A stretch of DNA of 64,000 bases from contig NZ_JASVWF010000001.1 of assembly GCF_030286555.1 (NCBI RefSeq), positions 1,488,001-1,552,000 on the forward strand, given 5' to 3'. Shown piece by piece: positions 27,340 to 36,650 of this stretch. Position numbers and translations under genes: made by a program. Source of the DNA: Actinomycetospora termitidis. Its GTDB lineage: Bacteria > Actinomycetota > Actinomycetes > Mycobacteriales > Pseudonocardiaceae. The notes under the pieces were generated by a model. It made no database searches and was not told the DNA's origin. It saw nothing but the letters and a program-made list of their open reading frames with translations. Position 1 is the stretch's first letter. Each line of letters begins with the position of its first letter.

Positions 27340-28227
27340 ATGGCGCCGAGCGACTACGAGATCCGCGCCGACGGTGCACGGGCGGTGGTGACCGGTGTCG
27401 GCGCCGGTCTGCGCGCGTTCACCGTCGGCGGCGCACACCACGTCGAGACCTACGAGGGCGACCCGCCGATGGGCGCCGGCTGCGTGCTCATCCCCTGGCC
27501 GAACCGCACCGCCGGCGCCCGCTTCGACTGGGACGGCACCACCCGCGAGCTCGACGTCACCGAACCCGCCCGGGGCAACGCCATCCACGGCCTCGTCCGG
27601 AAGCGGCCGTGGTCTCTCGTCGAGCACGCGGACGACGCGGTCACCCTGGCGATCGACGTCCCCGCCGAGCACGGGTGGCCCCAGCCGCTGCACGTCGAGA
27701 CCACGTACGCGCTGGAGCCGACGCAGCTCACCGTCACCCACGTCGTCACGAACACCGGCGACGGCGACGCGCCCGCCGGCGTCGGTACGCACCCCTACCT
27801 GCGGGTGGGCGACCACCCGAGCGGCGAGTGCACCCTCACGGTCCCCACGGCGACCGTCCTCGATGTCGACGACGCGCAGATCCCCGTCGGCCCGGCCCGC
27901 GAGGTGACGCCGGAGGAGTCGCTGCGCCGGCCCCGCCGGGTCGCCGACCTCCGGCTCGACACCTGCTTCGGTGTCCGCCGCGGGGTGGCCGGCGTGCTGG
28001 CCGAGCTGCACGCGCCCGACGGCACCGGCACCCGGCTGTGGGGCGACAACAACGTCGGCTGGGTGCAGGCGTTCACCCCGGACAGCCCGTTCGGGCGTCC
28101 GGGGAAGGCCGTCGCCGTGGAACCGATGACCTGCCCGCCGGACGCGCTCAACTCGCGCACGGACCTCGTCGTCCTGCAGCCCGGCGCGACCTGGACCGTG
28201 CGGTGGGGACTGGAGGCGTTGTCATGA
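27340..28227 (+). CDS. Aldose 1-epimerase family protein
   Basis: A 295-residue mutarotase-fold protein with GCVLIPWPNRTAGARFDWDG, AIHGLVRKRPW (catalytic His) and GVGTHPYLRVGDHP. The C-terminal VEPMTCPPDALNS region is typical of YihR/GalM-like proteins and contains the catalytic Glu. It interconverts sugar anomers. It forms a coupled pair with the PfkB sugar kinase, overlapping it in ATGA. ATG 27340 lies 6 nt after TACGGT, suggesting a leaderless transcript. Confidence 0.85.
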   Translation: MAPSDYEIRADGARAVVTGVGAGLRAFTVGGAHHVETYEGDPPMGAGCVLIPWPNRTAGARFDWDGTTRELDVTEPARGNAIHGLVRKRPWSLVEHADDAVTLAIDVPAEHGWPQPLHVETTYALEPTQLTVTHVVTNTGDGDAPAGVGTHPYLRVGDHPSGECTLTVPTATVLDVDDAQIPVGPAREVTPEESLRRPRRVADLRLDTCFGVRRGVAGVLAELHAPDGTGTRLWGDNNVGWVQAFTPDSPFGRPGKAVAVEPMTCPPDALNSRTDLVVLQPGATWTVRWGLEALS

Positions 28228-29177
28228 TCGTGTCCGGAGACGGAGCGCAGCGGAGCTCGACCATCGTGTCCGCGGGTGAGGCCCTCGTCGACCTCGTGCC
28301 CACCGAGCAGCGGCCACTCGCCCCGCTCGCACCGCGGCTCGGCGGCGGGCCGTACAACGTCGCCGTCGGGCTCGGGCGCCTCGCCGTCCCCACGGCGATG
28401 CTCACCCGGCTCTCCACCGACGCGTTCGGCGATGCGCTGGCCGTACGCCTCACGGACTCCGGCGTCCGCACGGACCTGCTCCAGCGCGGCGACGAGCCGA
28501 CCACGCTCGCCGTCGTGACCGTCGACGAGGCCGGCCACGCCCGCTACTCCTTCCACGTCGAGGGCACCGCCGACCGCCTCGTGGCCGATCCGGGCGACCT
28601 CGACGCGGCCGCGCTCGCCGTCGGGACCCTGTCCCTGCTCCTCGAGCCGGGTGCGTCGGTCTACACCGAGCTCGCCCGCCGCAGCGCCGAGCGCGGCGTG
28701 TTCGTGAGCCTCGACCCGAACATCCGGCCGGCGCTGGTCACCGACCCCGACACCGTCCGGGGCCGGCTGGACGCCCTGGCGGGCGTCGCGGGCCTGGTCA
28801 AGCTCTCCGACGAGGACGCCGCCTGGTGGGGCCGCGAGCCGGAGGAGCTGCTGGCGGCCGGTGCCGGGGCGGTGGTCGTGACCCGTGGGGCCGAAGGGCT
28901 CCGGGCCTTCACGACGGCGGGTGTGGTCGAGGTCCCGGCCGACACGTCCCGCCCCGTCGTGGACACCATCGGCGCGGGCGACTCGGTGCACGGCGCCCTG
29001 CTCGCCCACCTGCACGACCACGACCTGCTCACGCGGGACGCGGTCGCCGACCTGGACGCCGACGGCTGGCGGGAGGCGCTGGGCTTCGCGGCCCGTGTGG
29101 CGGGGTGGACGGTCTCGCGGGCGGGCGCCGAGCCTCCGACGCGGGCCGAGCTCGCAGGAGACGGGGCGACCCCGTAG
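28224..29177 (+). CDS. PfkB-family sugar kinase (fructokinase-like)
   Basis: A 317-residue ribokinase-fold kinase with GGGPYNVAVGLGRL, the DPNIRPAL motif typical of fructokinases, and the ATP/anion-hole signature DTIGAGDSVHGALL with the catalytic Asp. It starts with ATG overlapping the epimerase stop. Residues 5-16 are an in-frame insertion made by a 26-bp dispersed repeat plus a 10-bp duplicated target (28227-28272); without it the N-terminus would read MIVSAGEALVDL, the canonical PfkB start. The enzyme probably still folds. Confidence 0.85.
   Translation: MIVSGDGAQRSSTIVSAGEALVDLVPTEQRPLAPLAPRLGGGPYNVAVGLGRLAVPTAMLTRLSTDAFGDALAVRLTDSGVRTDLLQRGDEPTTLAVVTVDEAGHARYSFHVEGTADRLVADPGDLDAAALAVGTLSLLLEPGASVYTELARRSAERGVFVSLDPNIRPALVTDPDTVRGRLDALAGVAGLVKLSDEDAAWWGREPEELLAAGAGAVVVTRGAEGLRAFTTAGVVEVPADTSRPVVDTIGAGDSVHGALLAHLHDHDLLTRDAVADLDADGWREALGFAARVAGWTVSRAGAEPPTRAELAGDGATP
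28227..28272 (+). mobile_element. 26-bp mini-insertion with 10-bp flanking duplication
   Basis: ATCGTGTCCG occurs at 28227-28236 and again at 28263-28272. Between the two lies a 26-bp unit (28237-28262) that, with one further flanking base, is identical to the reverse complement of 12262-12288. The layout is that of a small inserted element with a target-site duplication. Total gain is 36 bp, which keeps the PfkB reading frame. Confidence 0.7.
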
Positions 29178-29353
29178 GACCGGGGGTGACCGGTTCCACT
29201 GCGGTCGTCGGCGTTTCCCGTGCTGCGGTGATCGCGGCGCGGGCGCTACGGTTCGCGCAGCGTACGACGCCCCACACCCGCGGGAGTTCGCCCCGGGAGT
29301 GACGCCGCTCCGGCGCGGTGACCGACCGTCCCCGTGTGCGGTCCGGCGCCGCC

Positions 29354-29382
29354 CCCTCTCCCGCACGAGAAGCGTGAGAGGG
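29354..29382 (+). promoter_or_regulatory. Hairpin covering the citrate synthase ribosome-binding site
   Basis: CCCTCTC at 29354-29360 pairs exactly with GAGAGGG at 29376-29382 over a 15-nt loop. The right arm contains the only Shine-Dalgarno-like sequence for the gene that starts at 29392 (or 29383). This could limit translation; the function is unproven. Confidence 0.4.
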
Positions 29383-29391
29383 ATGCATTCG

Positions 29392-30696
<1,305 letters not shown>

Positions 30697-30698
30697 CC

Positions 30699-30815
30699 TG
30701 AGCGAAGGGCCCCATCGGTCGGATAGACGGGTGGTGGGCGCCCACCGCCCACGGTTGCCGGGTTGAGCGAACGGCCCCATCGGTCGAGTAGATCGACCGG
30801 AGGGGCCCTTCGCTC
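30699..30815. repeat. REP-like palindromic repeat cluster between gltA and the photolyase gene
   Basis: Two direct copies of a 24-nt unit (30699-30722 and 30764-30787) differ at one base; both contain GGCCCCATCGGTCG. The second copy forms an inverted repeat with 30793-30815 (20 of 23 pairs, 5-nt loop). A perfect 14-bp palindrome GGTGGGCGCCCACC sits between them at 30733-30746. The cluster probably ends the gltA transcript. Confidence 0.7.
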
Positions 30816-30859
30816 GTGTCCGGACGCTTCCCGACGGCGGGTGCGGGTACCTGGGTCGC

Positions 30860-32230
30860 ATGGCTTCCGAGGACACCGCCGTGGTCTGGTTCCGCCGCGA
30901 CCTGCGCGTGCGCGACCAGCCGACGTTCCTCGCCGCGCGGGAGCGCGCCGGGCGGGCGCTGGGCCTGTTCGTGCTCGACCCGACGCTCCTGGAACCCGCC
31001 GGGCCGCGGCGCACCGCGTTCCTGTACCGCTGCCTGCGGGCCCTCGACGACGACCTCGGCGGGCGGCTGCTGGTCGTCAAGGGCGACCCGGCCGACGTCG
31101 TCCCGAAGATCGCGAAGGCCCTGGGCGCGGGCAGCGTCCACGTCGCCGCCGACTTCGGCCCCTACGGCCGGCAGCGCGACGAGGCCGTCGAGAAGGCGCT
31201 CGGGGACGTCGAGTTCGTGCGCTCCGGCTCGCCGTACGTGACCGAGCCCGGCAGCATCACCAAGTCCGACGGCGACCCGTACAAGGTCTTCACGCCGTTC
31301 TCCCGCGAGTGGGCCAAGCGGATCGGCGACGCGACGCCCGCGGACACCGACGCGAAGACCCTCAGCTGGATGGACCCGTCCGACAAGGACGGCGGACCGC
31401 GCGCGGTCAAGGTCCCCGACGACCCGAAGCTCGACGCCGAACTCCCCGAGGCGGGGGAGAAGGCCGCCCGCGAGCAGTGGGAGGCGTTCGTCGACGAGCA
31501 CCTCACCGACTACGACGAGATGCGCGACCGTCCCGACCGGCCCGGCACGAGCCGGATGAGCGTGCACCTCAAGTACGGCACCGTGCACCCGCGCACCCTG
31601 CTCGCCGACGCGCGCGGGAACGGGAAGGGCCCGACGTCGTTCCGCAACGAGATCTGCTTCCGCGACTTCTACGCGCACGTGCTGTGGTGGTTCCCGCGCA
31701 GCGCGCGGGAGAACTTCGACCCGAAGTTCGCGTCGATGAAGCTCGACACCGGCAAGGACGCCCAGCAGCGCTTCGCGCGATGGCAGGAGGGGCGCACCGG
31801 CTACCCGGCCATCGACGCCGCGATGCGCCAGCTGAGCGGCGAGGCGTGGATGCACAACCGGATGCGGATGGCCGTCGCGTCGTTCCTGGTCAAGGACCTG
31901 CACCTGCCGTGGTGGTGGGGCGCGACGCACTTCATGAACCTGCTCGTCGACGGCGACCTCGCCTCCAACCAGCACGGCTGGCAGTGGGCCGCCGGCACGG
32001 GCACCGACGCCGCGCCGTACTTCCGCGTCTTCAACCCCGTCACCCAGGGGGAGCGGTTCGACCCCCAGGGCGACTACGTGCGCCGCTGGGTCCCCGAGCT
32101 CGCGGGGATCGAGGGCAAGAAGGTCCACCAGCCGTGGAAGGCCGACGAGCCGCCGACGGACTACCCGGAGCCCATGGTGGACCACAAGGCGGAGCGGCAG
32201 GAGGCGCTCGACCGGTTCAACGCCCTGTAG
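30860..32230 (+). CDS. phr: Deoxyribodipyrimidine photolyase
   Basis: A 456-residue photolyase/cryptochrome-family flavoprotein that repairs UV-induced cyclobutane pyrimidine dimers with light. The N-terminal photolyase domain starts VVWFRRDLRVRDQPTF. The FAD-binding C-terminal domain has SRMSVHLKYGTVHPRTLL, FRNEICFRDFYAHVLW, TGYPAIDAAMRQL, WMHNRMRMAVASFLVKDL and GDLASNQHGWQWAAGTGTDA. ATG 30860 lies 6 nt after TACCTG, fitting a leaderless message. Class I CPD specificity is the most likely reading. Confidence 0.92.
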   Translation: MASEDTAVVWFRRDLRVRDQPTFLAARERAGRALGLFVLDPTLLEPAGPRRTAFLYRCLRALDDDLGGRLLVVKGDPADVVPKIAKALGAGSVHVAADFGPYGRQRDEAVEKALGDVEFVRSGSPYVTEPGSITKSDGDPYKVFTPFSREWAKRIGDATPADTDAKTLSWMDPSDKDGGPRAVKVPDDPKLDAELPEAGEKAAREQWEAFVDEHLTDYDEMRDRPDRPGTSRMSVHLKYGTVHPRTLLADARGNGKGPTSFRNEICFRDFYAHVLWWFPRSARENFDPKFASMKLDTGKDAQQRFARWQEGRTGYPAIDAAMRQLSGEAWMHNRMRMAVASFLVKDLHLPWWWGATHFMNLLVDGDLASNQHGWQWAAGTGTDAAPYFRVFNPVTQGERFDPQGDYVRRWVPELAGIEGKKVHQPWKADEPPTDYPEPMVDHKAERQEALDRFNAL

Positions 32231-32232
32231 GC

Positions 32233-33402
32233 CTACCGCCCGGTGAGGGCGTCCCGCCACGACACCCGCGCCCCGGTCCGCAGCACCGACCGCGCGTAGA
32301 TCCGCCCGCCGAGCCACAGCACGAACGCGGTGAACGCGAGCGTCAGCACGAACCCCAGGGCCACCTGCCACACCGGGACGTCGCCCACCGCGATCCGCGC
32401 GGGCAGGATCAGCGGCGTCCACGGCGGCACCAGCGACAGCACGGCCAGCGCGGTCGACTCGGGCGCGGAGATGATGAGGTTGAAGCCCGCGACGAAGCCG
32501 ATCAGCACCACGATCGACACCGGCGTCAGCACGCTCTGGGTGTCCTCCTGCCGGGAGACCAGCGACCCCAGCGCCGCGTAGACCGTCGCGTACAGGGTGA
32601 AGCCGATCAGGTACCAGACCAGCACCGACACCAGCGTCGGGACGAGCCCTGCGCCCGCGACCAGCAGGCCGGCGCTCCCCGCGACCGCCAGGCCCACCCC
32701 GCCCAGGATCACCAGCTGCGTCAGCCCCACCGCGCCGAGGCCGAGCACCTTGCCCAGCAGCAGCTGCCACGGCCGCACCGTCGCCAGCACGATCTCCACC
32801 ACCCGGCTCGACTTCTCCTCGACCACCCCCTGGGCGACCATCGCGCCGTAGGTCTGGATGGAGAAGAACAGCAGGAACGCGCCGAACGCGCCGAGCCCGA
32901 TGCGCAGTCCGGACGCCGGGTCCTCCGGCCGGGCGGCCACGACGACCGGTTCGGCCGCCGCGACGGCGGCGTCCGCGGCGGCCGGGTCGGGCAGCAACTG
33001 CTGCTGGGCGACGAGGCTGGTCGCAACGGTGACGACGGAGCCGGTGCCGCCGCCGAGCGAGCGGTCGACGTCGACCCGGGGACGCGTCGGCGGCCCGGAC
33101 AGCGATGCGTCCGCGTCGCCGGAGGTCACGAGGGCCAGGCCGGCCGCGGCGTCCGGCACGGGCAGGACCTGCACGATCCGGCCCTGGTCGTCGGCCGCGG
33201 TCCGGAGGGCCGGGGTGATGGCCTCGGTCTCCGCGGCGACCGCGATCCGCGAGGTCCCGGAGTCGCCGGCCCCGCTGAGCGAGCCGACGAACAGCGAGTA
33301 GCCGACGAGGATCAGCAGGATCACCGCGGTCGACACCACGAAGGCCCGTCCCCGGACCCGTGCCAGGTACTCGCGGCGCGTGATGAGCAGGATCGTCCTC
33401 AT
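32233..33402 (-). CDS. ABC-2 type permease (NatB-like)
   Basis: A 389-residue membrane subunit. It has one N-terminal membrane segment (about residues 20-42), a large external domain to about residue 165, then five to six membrane segments, with the VVEEKSSRVVEIVLATVRPWQLLLGKVLG motif of NatB-like ABC-2 exporters. It pairs with the ATPase gene directly upstream; start and stop overlap in ATGA. Sodium or drug export is possible but unproven. It converges on the photolyase gene, 2 bp apart. Confidence 0.83.
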   Translation of the reverse strand: MRTILLITRREYLARVRGRAFVVSTAVILLILVGYSLFVGSLSGAGDSGTSRIAVAAETEAITPALRTAADDQGRIVQVLPVPDAAAGLALVTSGDADASLSGPPTRPRVDVDRSLGGGTGSVVTVATSLVAQQQLLPDPAAADAAVAAAEPVVVAARPEDPASGLRIGLGAFGAFLLFFSIQTYGAMVAQGVVEEKSSRVVEIVLATVRPWQLLLGKVLGLGAVGLTQLVILGGVGLAVAGSAGLLVAGAGLVPTLVSVLVWYLIGFTLYATVYAALGSLVSRQEDTQSVLTPVSIVVLIGFVAGFNLIISAPESTALAVLSLVPPWTPLILPARIAVGDVPVWQVALGFVLTLAFTAFVLWLGGRIYARSVLRTGARVSWRDALTGR

Positions 33403-34331
33403 GCCGCGTCCCTCCCGGTGACCGTCTCCCGGAACAACTCGGCCAGCGACGGGCGCCGGCGCGTGAACTCGTGGACCGGCCCCGTCGCGAGGGCGGCGCG
33501 CAGCAGGGCCTGGTCGTCGGAGTCGGGCGCCAGGGCGACCACGGTGCGGCCGTGCTCGAGGTGGCTCGCCGTGACACCCGGGACGGCGTCCGCCCAGCCA
33601 GCCGGCGCGTCGGGCGCGTGCACGACGACGCTGCCGCTCCCGGCGCGCAGCTCGTCGACCCCGCCCTCGACGACCATGGTGCCGTCGCGGACGATCCCGA
33701 CCCGGTCGCAGAGCCGTTCGACGAGCTCGAGCTGGTGGGAGGAGAACACCACCGGCGCGCCCGCGTCGGCGCGTTCCCGCAACACCTCGCTCATCACGTC
33801 GACGGCCACCGGGTCGAGCCCCGAGAACGGCTCGTCGAGGACCAGCACGTCGGGCTCGTGCACGAGGGCCGCCGCGAGTTGGACCCGCTGCTGGTTGCCG
33901 AGGCTGAGCTTCTGGACCTCCTCGCCCACCCGCTCCGCGACCCCGAGCCGCTCGGTCCACCGGGTCGCCGCCGCGCGGGCCTCGGCGGCCGAGAGACCGT
34001 GCAGCTCGGCCAGGTAGCGCAGCTGCTCGCCCACCGCCATGCGCGGGTAGAGCCCGCGCTCCTCGGGCATGTAGCCGATCCGCCGGCGGCGGGCGGCGTC
34101 GATCGGGCGCCCGTCCAGGCGCACCTCGCCGGCGTCGGCCGCGAGCACCCCGAGGACGATCCGCATCGTCGTGGTCTTCCCGGCGCCGTTCGCGCCGACG
34201 AACCCGAAGAGCTCTCCCGGGCGCACGGCGAACGTCATCTCCTGCAACGCCCGGACCGCGCCGTAGTGCTTCGAGACGCCGTCGACCTCGAGCACCTGAT
34301 CACTGTCCCGGTCGGTCGGGTGGCTGTCCAC
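33399..34331 (-). CDS. ABC transporter ATPase (NatA-like)
   Basis: A 310-residue ATPase with Walker A GANGAGKTTTMR, signature LSLGNQQRVQLA (a variant LSLGN where LSGGQ is usual, common in this subgroup), Walker B VLVLDEPFSGLDP and a C-terminal DUF4162-like domain (about 220-310). It drives the adjacent NatB-like permease. The GTG at 34331 gives a short extra N-terminus before the domain. Confidence 0.85.
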   Translation of the reverse strand: MDSHPTDRDSDQVLEVDGVSKHYGAVRALQEMTFAVRPGELFGFVGANGAGKTTTMRIVLGVLAADAGEVRLDGRPIDAARRRRIGYMPEERGLYPRMAVGEQLRYLAELHGLSAAEARAAATRWTERLGVAERVGEEVQKLSLGNQQRVQLAAALVHEPDVLVLDEPFSGLDPVAVDVMSEVLRERADAGAPVVFSSHQLELVERLCDRVGIVRDGTMVVEGGVDELRAGSGSVVVHAPDAPAGWADAVPGVTASHLEHGRTVVALAPDSDDQALLRAALATGPVHEFTRRRPSLAELFRETVTGRDAA

Positions 34332-34438
34332 CGGAGCCGCTCCACCCGATCGTGATCAGGTCGAACCCGCGCGGGGGCTCCCTGATCGCCCCCGACGGAG
34401 CAGCATGACGAGCCGGGTCTTCGGCGGAGGGGGTGCGG

Positions 34439-35002
34439 GTGCGGCTGCTCGTCGTCGGGGTCGTGACGATCGCCCTGCTGGCCGCGGCGGCCCCGCTCGC
34501 GATCAGCCAGGCCCCGCGGCTGCACTCGCCGGGGCTCGCGATCGTGGCGTTCGCGGTCGCGGGGCTCGCGCTGCTCGTCGGCCTCGCCCTGCTGCTCCGC
34601 GCGGCCGTCCTGCTCCGCCGGGTGCGGCGGGCGGAGGCCGCCGCGGTCGTGGCCGAGGCGCACCCGGCCGTGGTGGCGCTCGCGGGCCAGCCGCCCGCCG
34701 ACGAGGCGGTCACCGACCCGCGGCCCGGTGCGGACCGGATCGTCCTCGTCCCGACCGCCGGGCGGATCGCCGTCTCGGTCCCCGTCGCCACCGCGCCGCC
34801 GCGGCACGCGCGGGCGGACGACCCGACCGATCAGGCTCTGTCCACTCAGCGCGTGTCCGACCAGGAGCCGGTCACCGTGGGCCAGTCGGCCGGGGGTGTC
34901 GAGTCCCAGAGCCACGCCCAGGCGAGCTCGGCCGTCGACGAGCCGTCGGACCGCTCGGCGTCGTTCGCCGCGCGGTACACGACCACCCGCTCCCGGCGGT
35001 AG
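34439..35002 (+). CDS. Small membrane protein of unknown function
   Basis: A 187-residue protein with two hydrophobic segments (about residues 2-22 and 33-58), an Arg-rich stretch (LRRVRRAEAAAVVAEA) and a polar C-terminus. I recognise no family. GTG 34439 is chosen because GGAGG ends 8 nt upstream; GTG 34433 is too close. The last 157 bp overlap the 3' end of the opposite-strand GGCT-domain gene, a long overlap, so the true protein may be shorter or its tail unconserved. Confidence 0.5.
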   Translation: MRLLVVGVVTIALLAAAAPLAISQAPRLHSPGLAIVAFAVAGLALLVGLALLLRAAVLLRRVRRAEAAAVVAEAHPAVVALAGQPPADEAVTDPRPGADRIVLVPTAGRIAVSVPVATAPPRHARADDPTDQALSTQRVSDQEPVTVGQSAGGVESQSHAQASSAVDEPSDRSASFAARYTTTRSRR

Positions 35003-36009
35003 TCCGGACCCTCGTAGGCGTCCAGCGCGGGCATCGCGCCGGCCGGGTCGGCGAGCGTGACGACGTGCCCGCGTGCCACCCCCTCGCCCGGGACCAGCGC
35101 GGGATAGCCGCGCCCGGTGTCCACGACCAGCCCGGTCCCGACGGCGGGTGCGGTGCCGGTGGCGTGCGGCGCGAGCCGCCACCACGCGGACGCGCCCGGC
35201 TGCAGGGTGCCGTAGGTGAAGACGCGGTCCGGCCACGAGCGCGGGTCCGGGCAGCCCTCGACGATCTCCGCGGCGTCGTCGGGCACTCCGCCCGGCATGC
35301 CGGCGAGGAGACGGGCCGCGTCCTGCGACACGTCCCGCACCCGGACCGGCGCCCCGTCCACCAGCAGCGGCGACCGGTCGGTGCGCGGGGGCTCACCCGG
35401 TCGGCGCGGCGCGGGCCAGTACCCCAGGACCGGGTCCAGCCGCGCCCCGCGCTCGTCGACCACCGTCGCGGTGTGCAGCCACGCCAGGTCGTACCGGGTG
35501 CCGCGTCCCTCGCACCGGTCGAGCACCGCGACCTGCTCCGGGGTCGCCAGCCAGAGGTGGTGCACCTCCGGTGCGGCCGTACCACCCACTTGTGTGCCGT
35601 CCAGCGTCAGCATGGCCGCACTGCTGACACGTGGGGGAGGGGACGGGACCACGGCGAGCGTGGCCGGGCGGGCGTCGTCCCGGACCCGCAGGCCCGCCGC
35701 CCACACCGCGGCGACGCCGTGCACCGTCACCCGCAGCGCCACCACGGGGCCGGGCAGCCCGAGCTCGCGCCGCAACCAGGTGATCTTCGACGGGCACGCG
35801 TTCGACCCGAAGGCGAGGACCGGCACGCGGGCGGCGAGCGGCACGTCCACCAGGTCGTCGACCCCGGTGGAGCCGACCCGCCAGCCGCCGCGGGACCCGT
35901 CGTCGGGAACGAGCGGGTGGGTCAGACCGTCGGCGTGCAGGAACGAGAAACCCGGCGCGACCCCTGGGTAGGGGTCGGCCGGGTACTCGTGGTCGGGGTG
36001 GGCGATCAG
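34846..36009 (-). CDS. Tandem gamma-glutamylcyclotransferase-like (GGCT/AIG2) protein
   Basis: About 387 residues with two GGCT-type units. The N-terminal unit has VPVLAFGSNACP and the acid-bearing LDRCEGRGTRYDLAWL. The C-terminal unit has the standard RVFTYGTLQPG and DAYEGPDYRRERVVVY. GGCT folds release 5-oxoproline from gamma-glutamyl compounds, but the substrate here is unknown. No ATG, GTG or TTG precedes the conserved N-terminus; a CTG at 36009 overlapping the upstream stop is the best guess. GTG 35850 would remove about 53 residues. Confidence 0.65.
   Translation of the reverse strand: MIAHPDHEYPADPYPGVAPGFSFLHADGLTHPLVPDDGSRGGWRVGSTGVDDLVDVPLAARVPVLAFGSNACPSKITWLRRELGLPGPVVALRVTVHGVAAVWAAGLRVRDDARPATLAVVPSPPPRVSSAAMLTLDGTQVGGTAAPEVHHLWLATPEQVAVLDRCEGRGTRYDLAWLHTATVVDERGARLDPVLGYWPAPRRPGEPPRTDRSPLLVDGAPVRVRDVSQDAARLLAGMPGGVPDDAAEIVEGCPDPRSWPDRVFTYGTLQPGASAWWRLAPHATGTAPAVGTGLVVDTGRGYPALVPGEGVARGHVVTLADPAGAMPALDAYEGPDYRRERVVVYRAANDAERSDGSSTAELAWAWLWDSTPPADWPTVTGSWSDTR
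35602..35630. repeat. 29-nt dispersed palindromic repeat, intragenic copy
   Basis: This sequence is identical over 29 nt to 60208-60236. Its core is GTCAGCA, 9 nt, TGCTGAC. This copy lies inside the coding part of the tandem GGCT gene and is translated on the minus strand as VSSAAMLTL. Confidence 0.8.
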
Positions 36010-36650
36010 TAGCCGCGCTCGCGGTACTCCTCGAGGCGCGCGGCCTCGTCGCCGACCTTCGTCGTGTCGCCGTGCCCGGTGCGCACGATCGTGTCGCCGG
36101 GCAGCGAGAAGACCTTGTCGGCCAGCTGCTCGATGAGCACGTCGAAGTCCGAGTACGACGGTCCCGTGGCGCCCGGGCCCCCGTTGAACAGGGTGTCGCC
36201 GGAGAACAGGGTGCCGATGTCGGGGGCGTAGAACACCGTCGAGCCGGGGGAGTGCCCCGGCGTGTGGATCGCCCGCAGGTCGATCCCGGCGATGGTGAAC
36301 GTCTCGCCGTCGGTGATCTCGCCGTCCGGCTCGCGGTCGGGGTAGGTGAGGTCCCAGACCACCCGGTCGGCCGGGTTGAGCAGGATCGGCGCGTCGAACG
36401 CGGCGGAGATCGCCGGGGCCGCGTTCACGTGGTCGTTGTGCGAGTGCGTGCACAGGATGGCCACGACGTTCCGGTCGCCGACGGCCTTCTTGATCGCCTC
36501 GGCGTCGTGCGGGGCGTCGAGCAGGATCACCTCGGAGGAGTCACCGAGGATCCAGACGTTGTTGTCGACGTCGAAGGAGTTGCCGTCGATCTGGAACTGC
36601 CCGGACGTCGTGATGTGCTCGACGCCCTCGCCGATCTTCTCGGCCGGCAT
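36006..36650 (-). CDS. MBL-fold metallo-hydrolase of the mycothiol formaldehyde pathway
   Basis: A 214-residue metallo-beta-lactamase-fold hydrolase with the zinc motif THSHNDH, GHSPGSTVFYA, FSGDTLFNGGPGATG and RTGHGDTT. In mycobacteria the equivalent gene follows the mycothiol-dependent formaldehyde dehydrogenase, as here (stop and start share TGATG). It is therefore a candidate S-formylmycothiol thioesterase; this is inference from conserved pairing. It lies between the dehydrogenase and the GGCT-like gene in one leftward operon. Confidence 0.8.
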   Translation of the reverse strand: MPAEKIGEGVEHITTSGQFQIDGNSFDVDNNVWILGDSSEVILLDAPHDAEAIKKAVGDRNVVAILCTHSHNDHVNAAPAISAAFDAPILLNPADRVVWDLTYPDREPDGEITDGETFTIAGIDLRAIHTPGHSPGSTVFYAPDIGTLFSGDTLFNGGPGATGPSYSDFDVLIEQLADKVFSLPGDTIVRTGHGDTTKVGDEAARLEEYRERGY

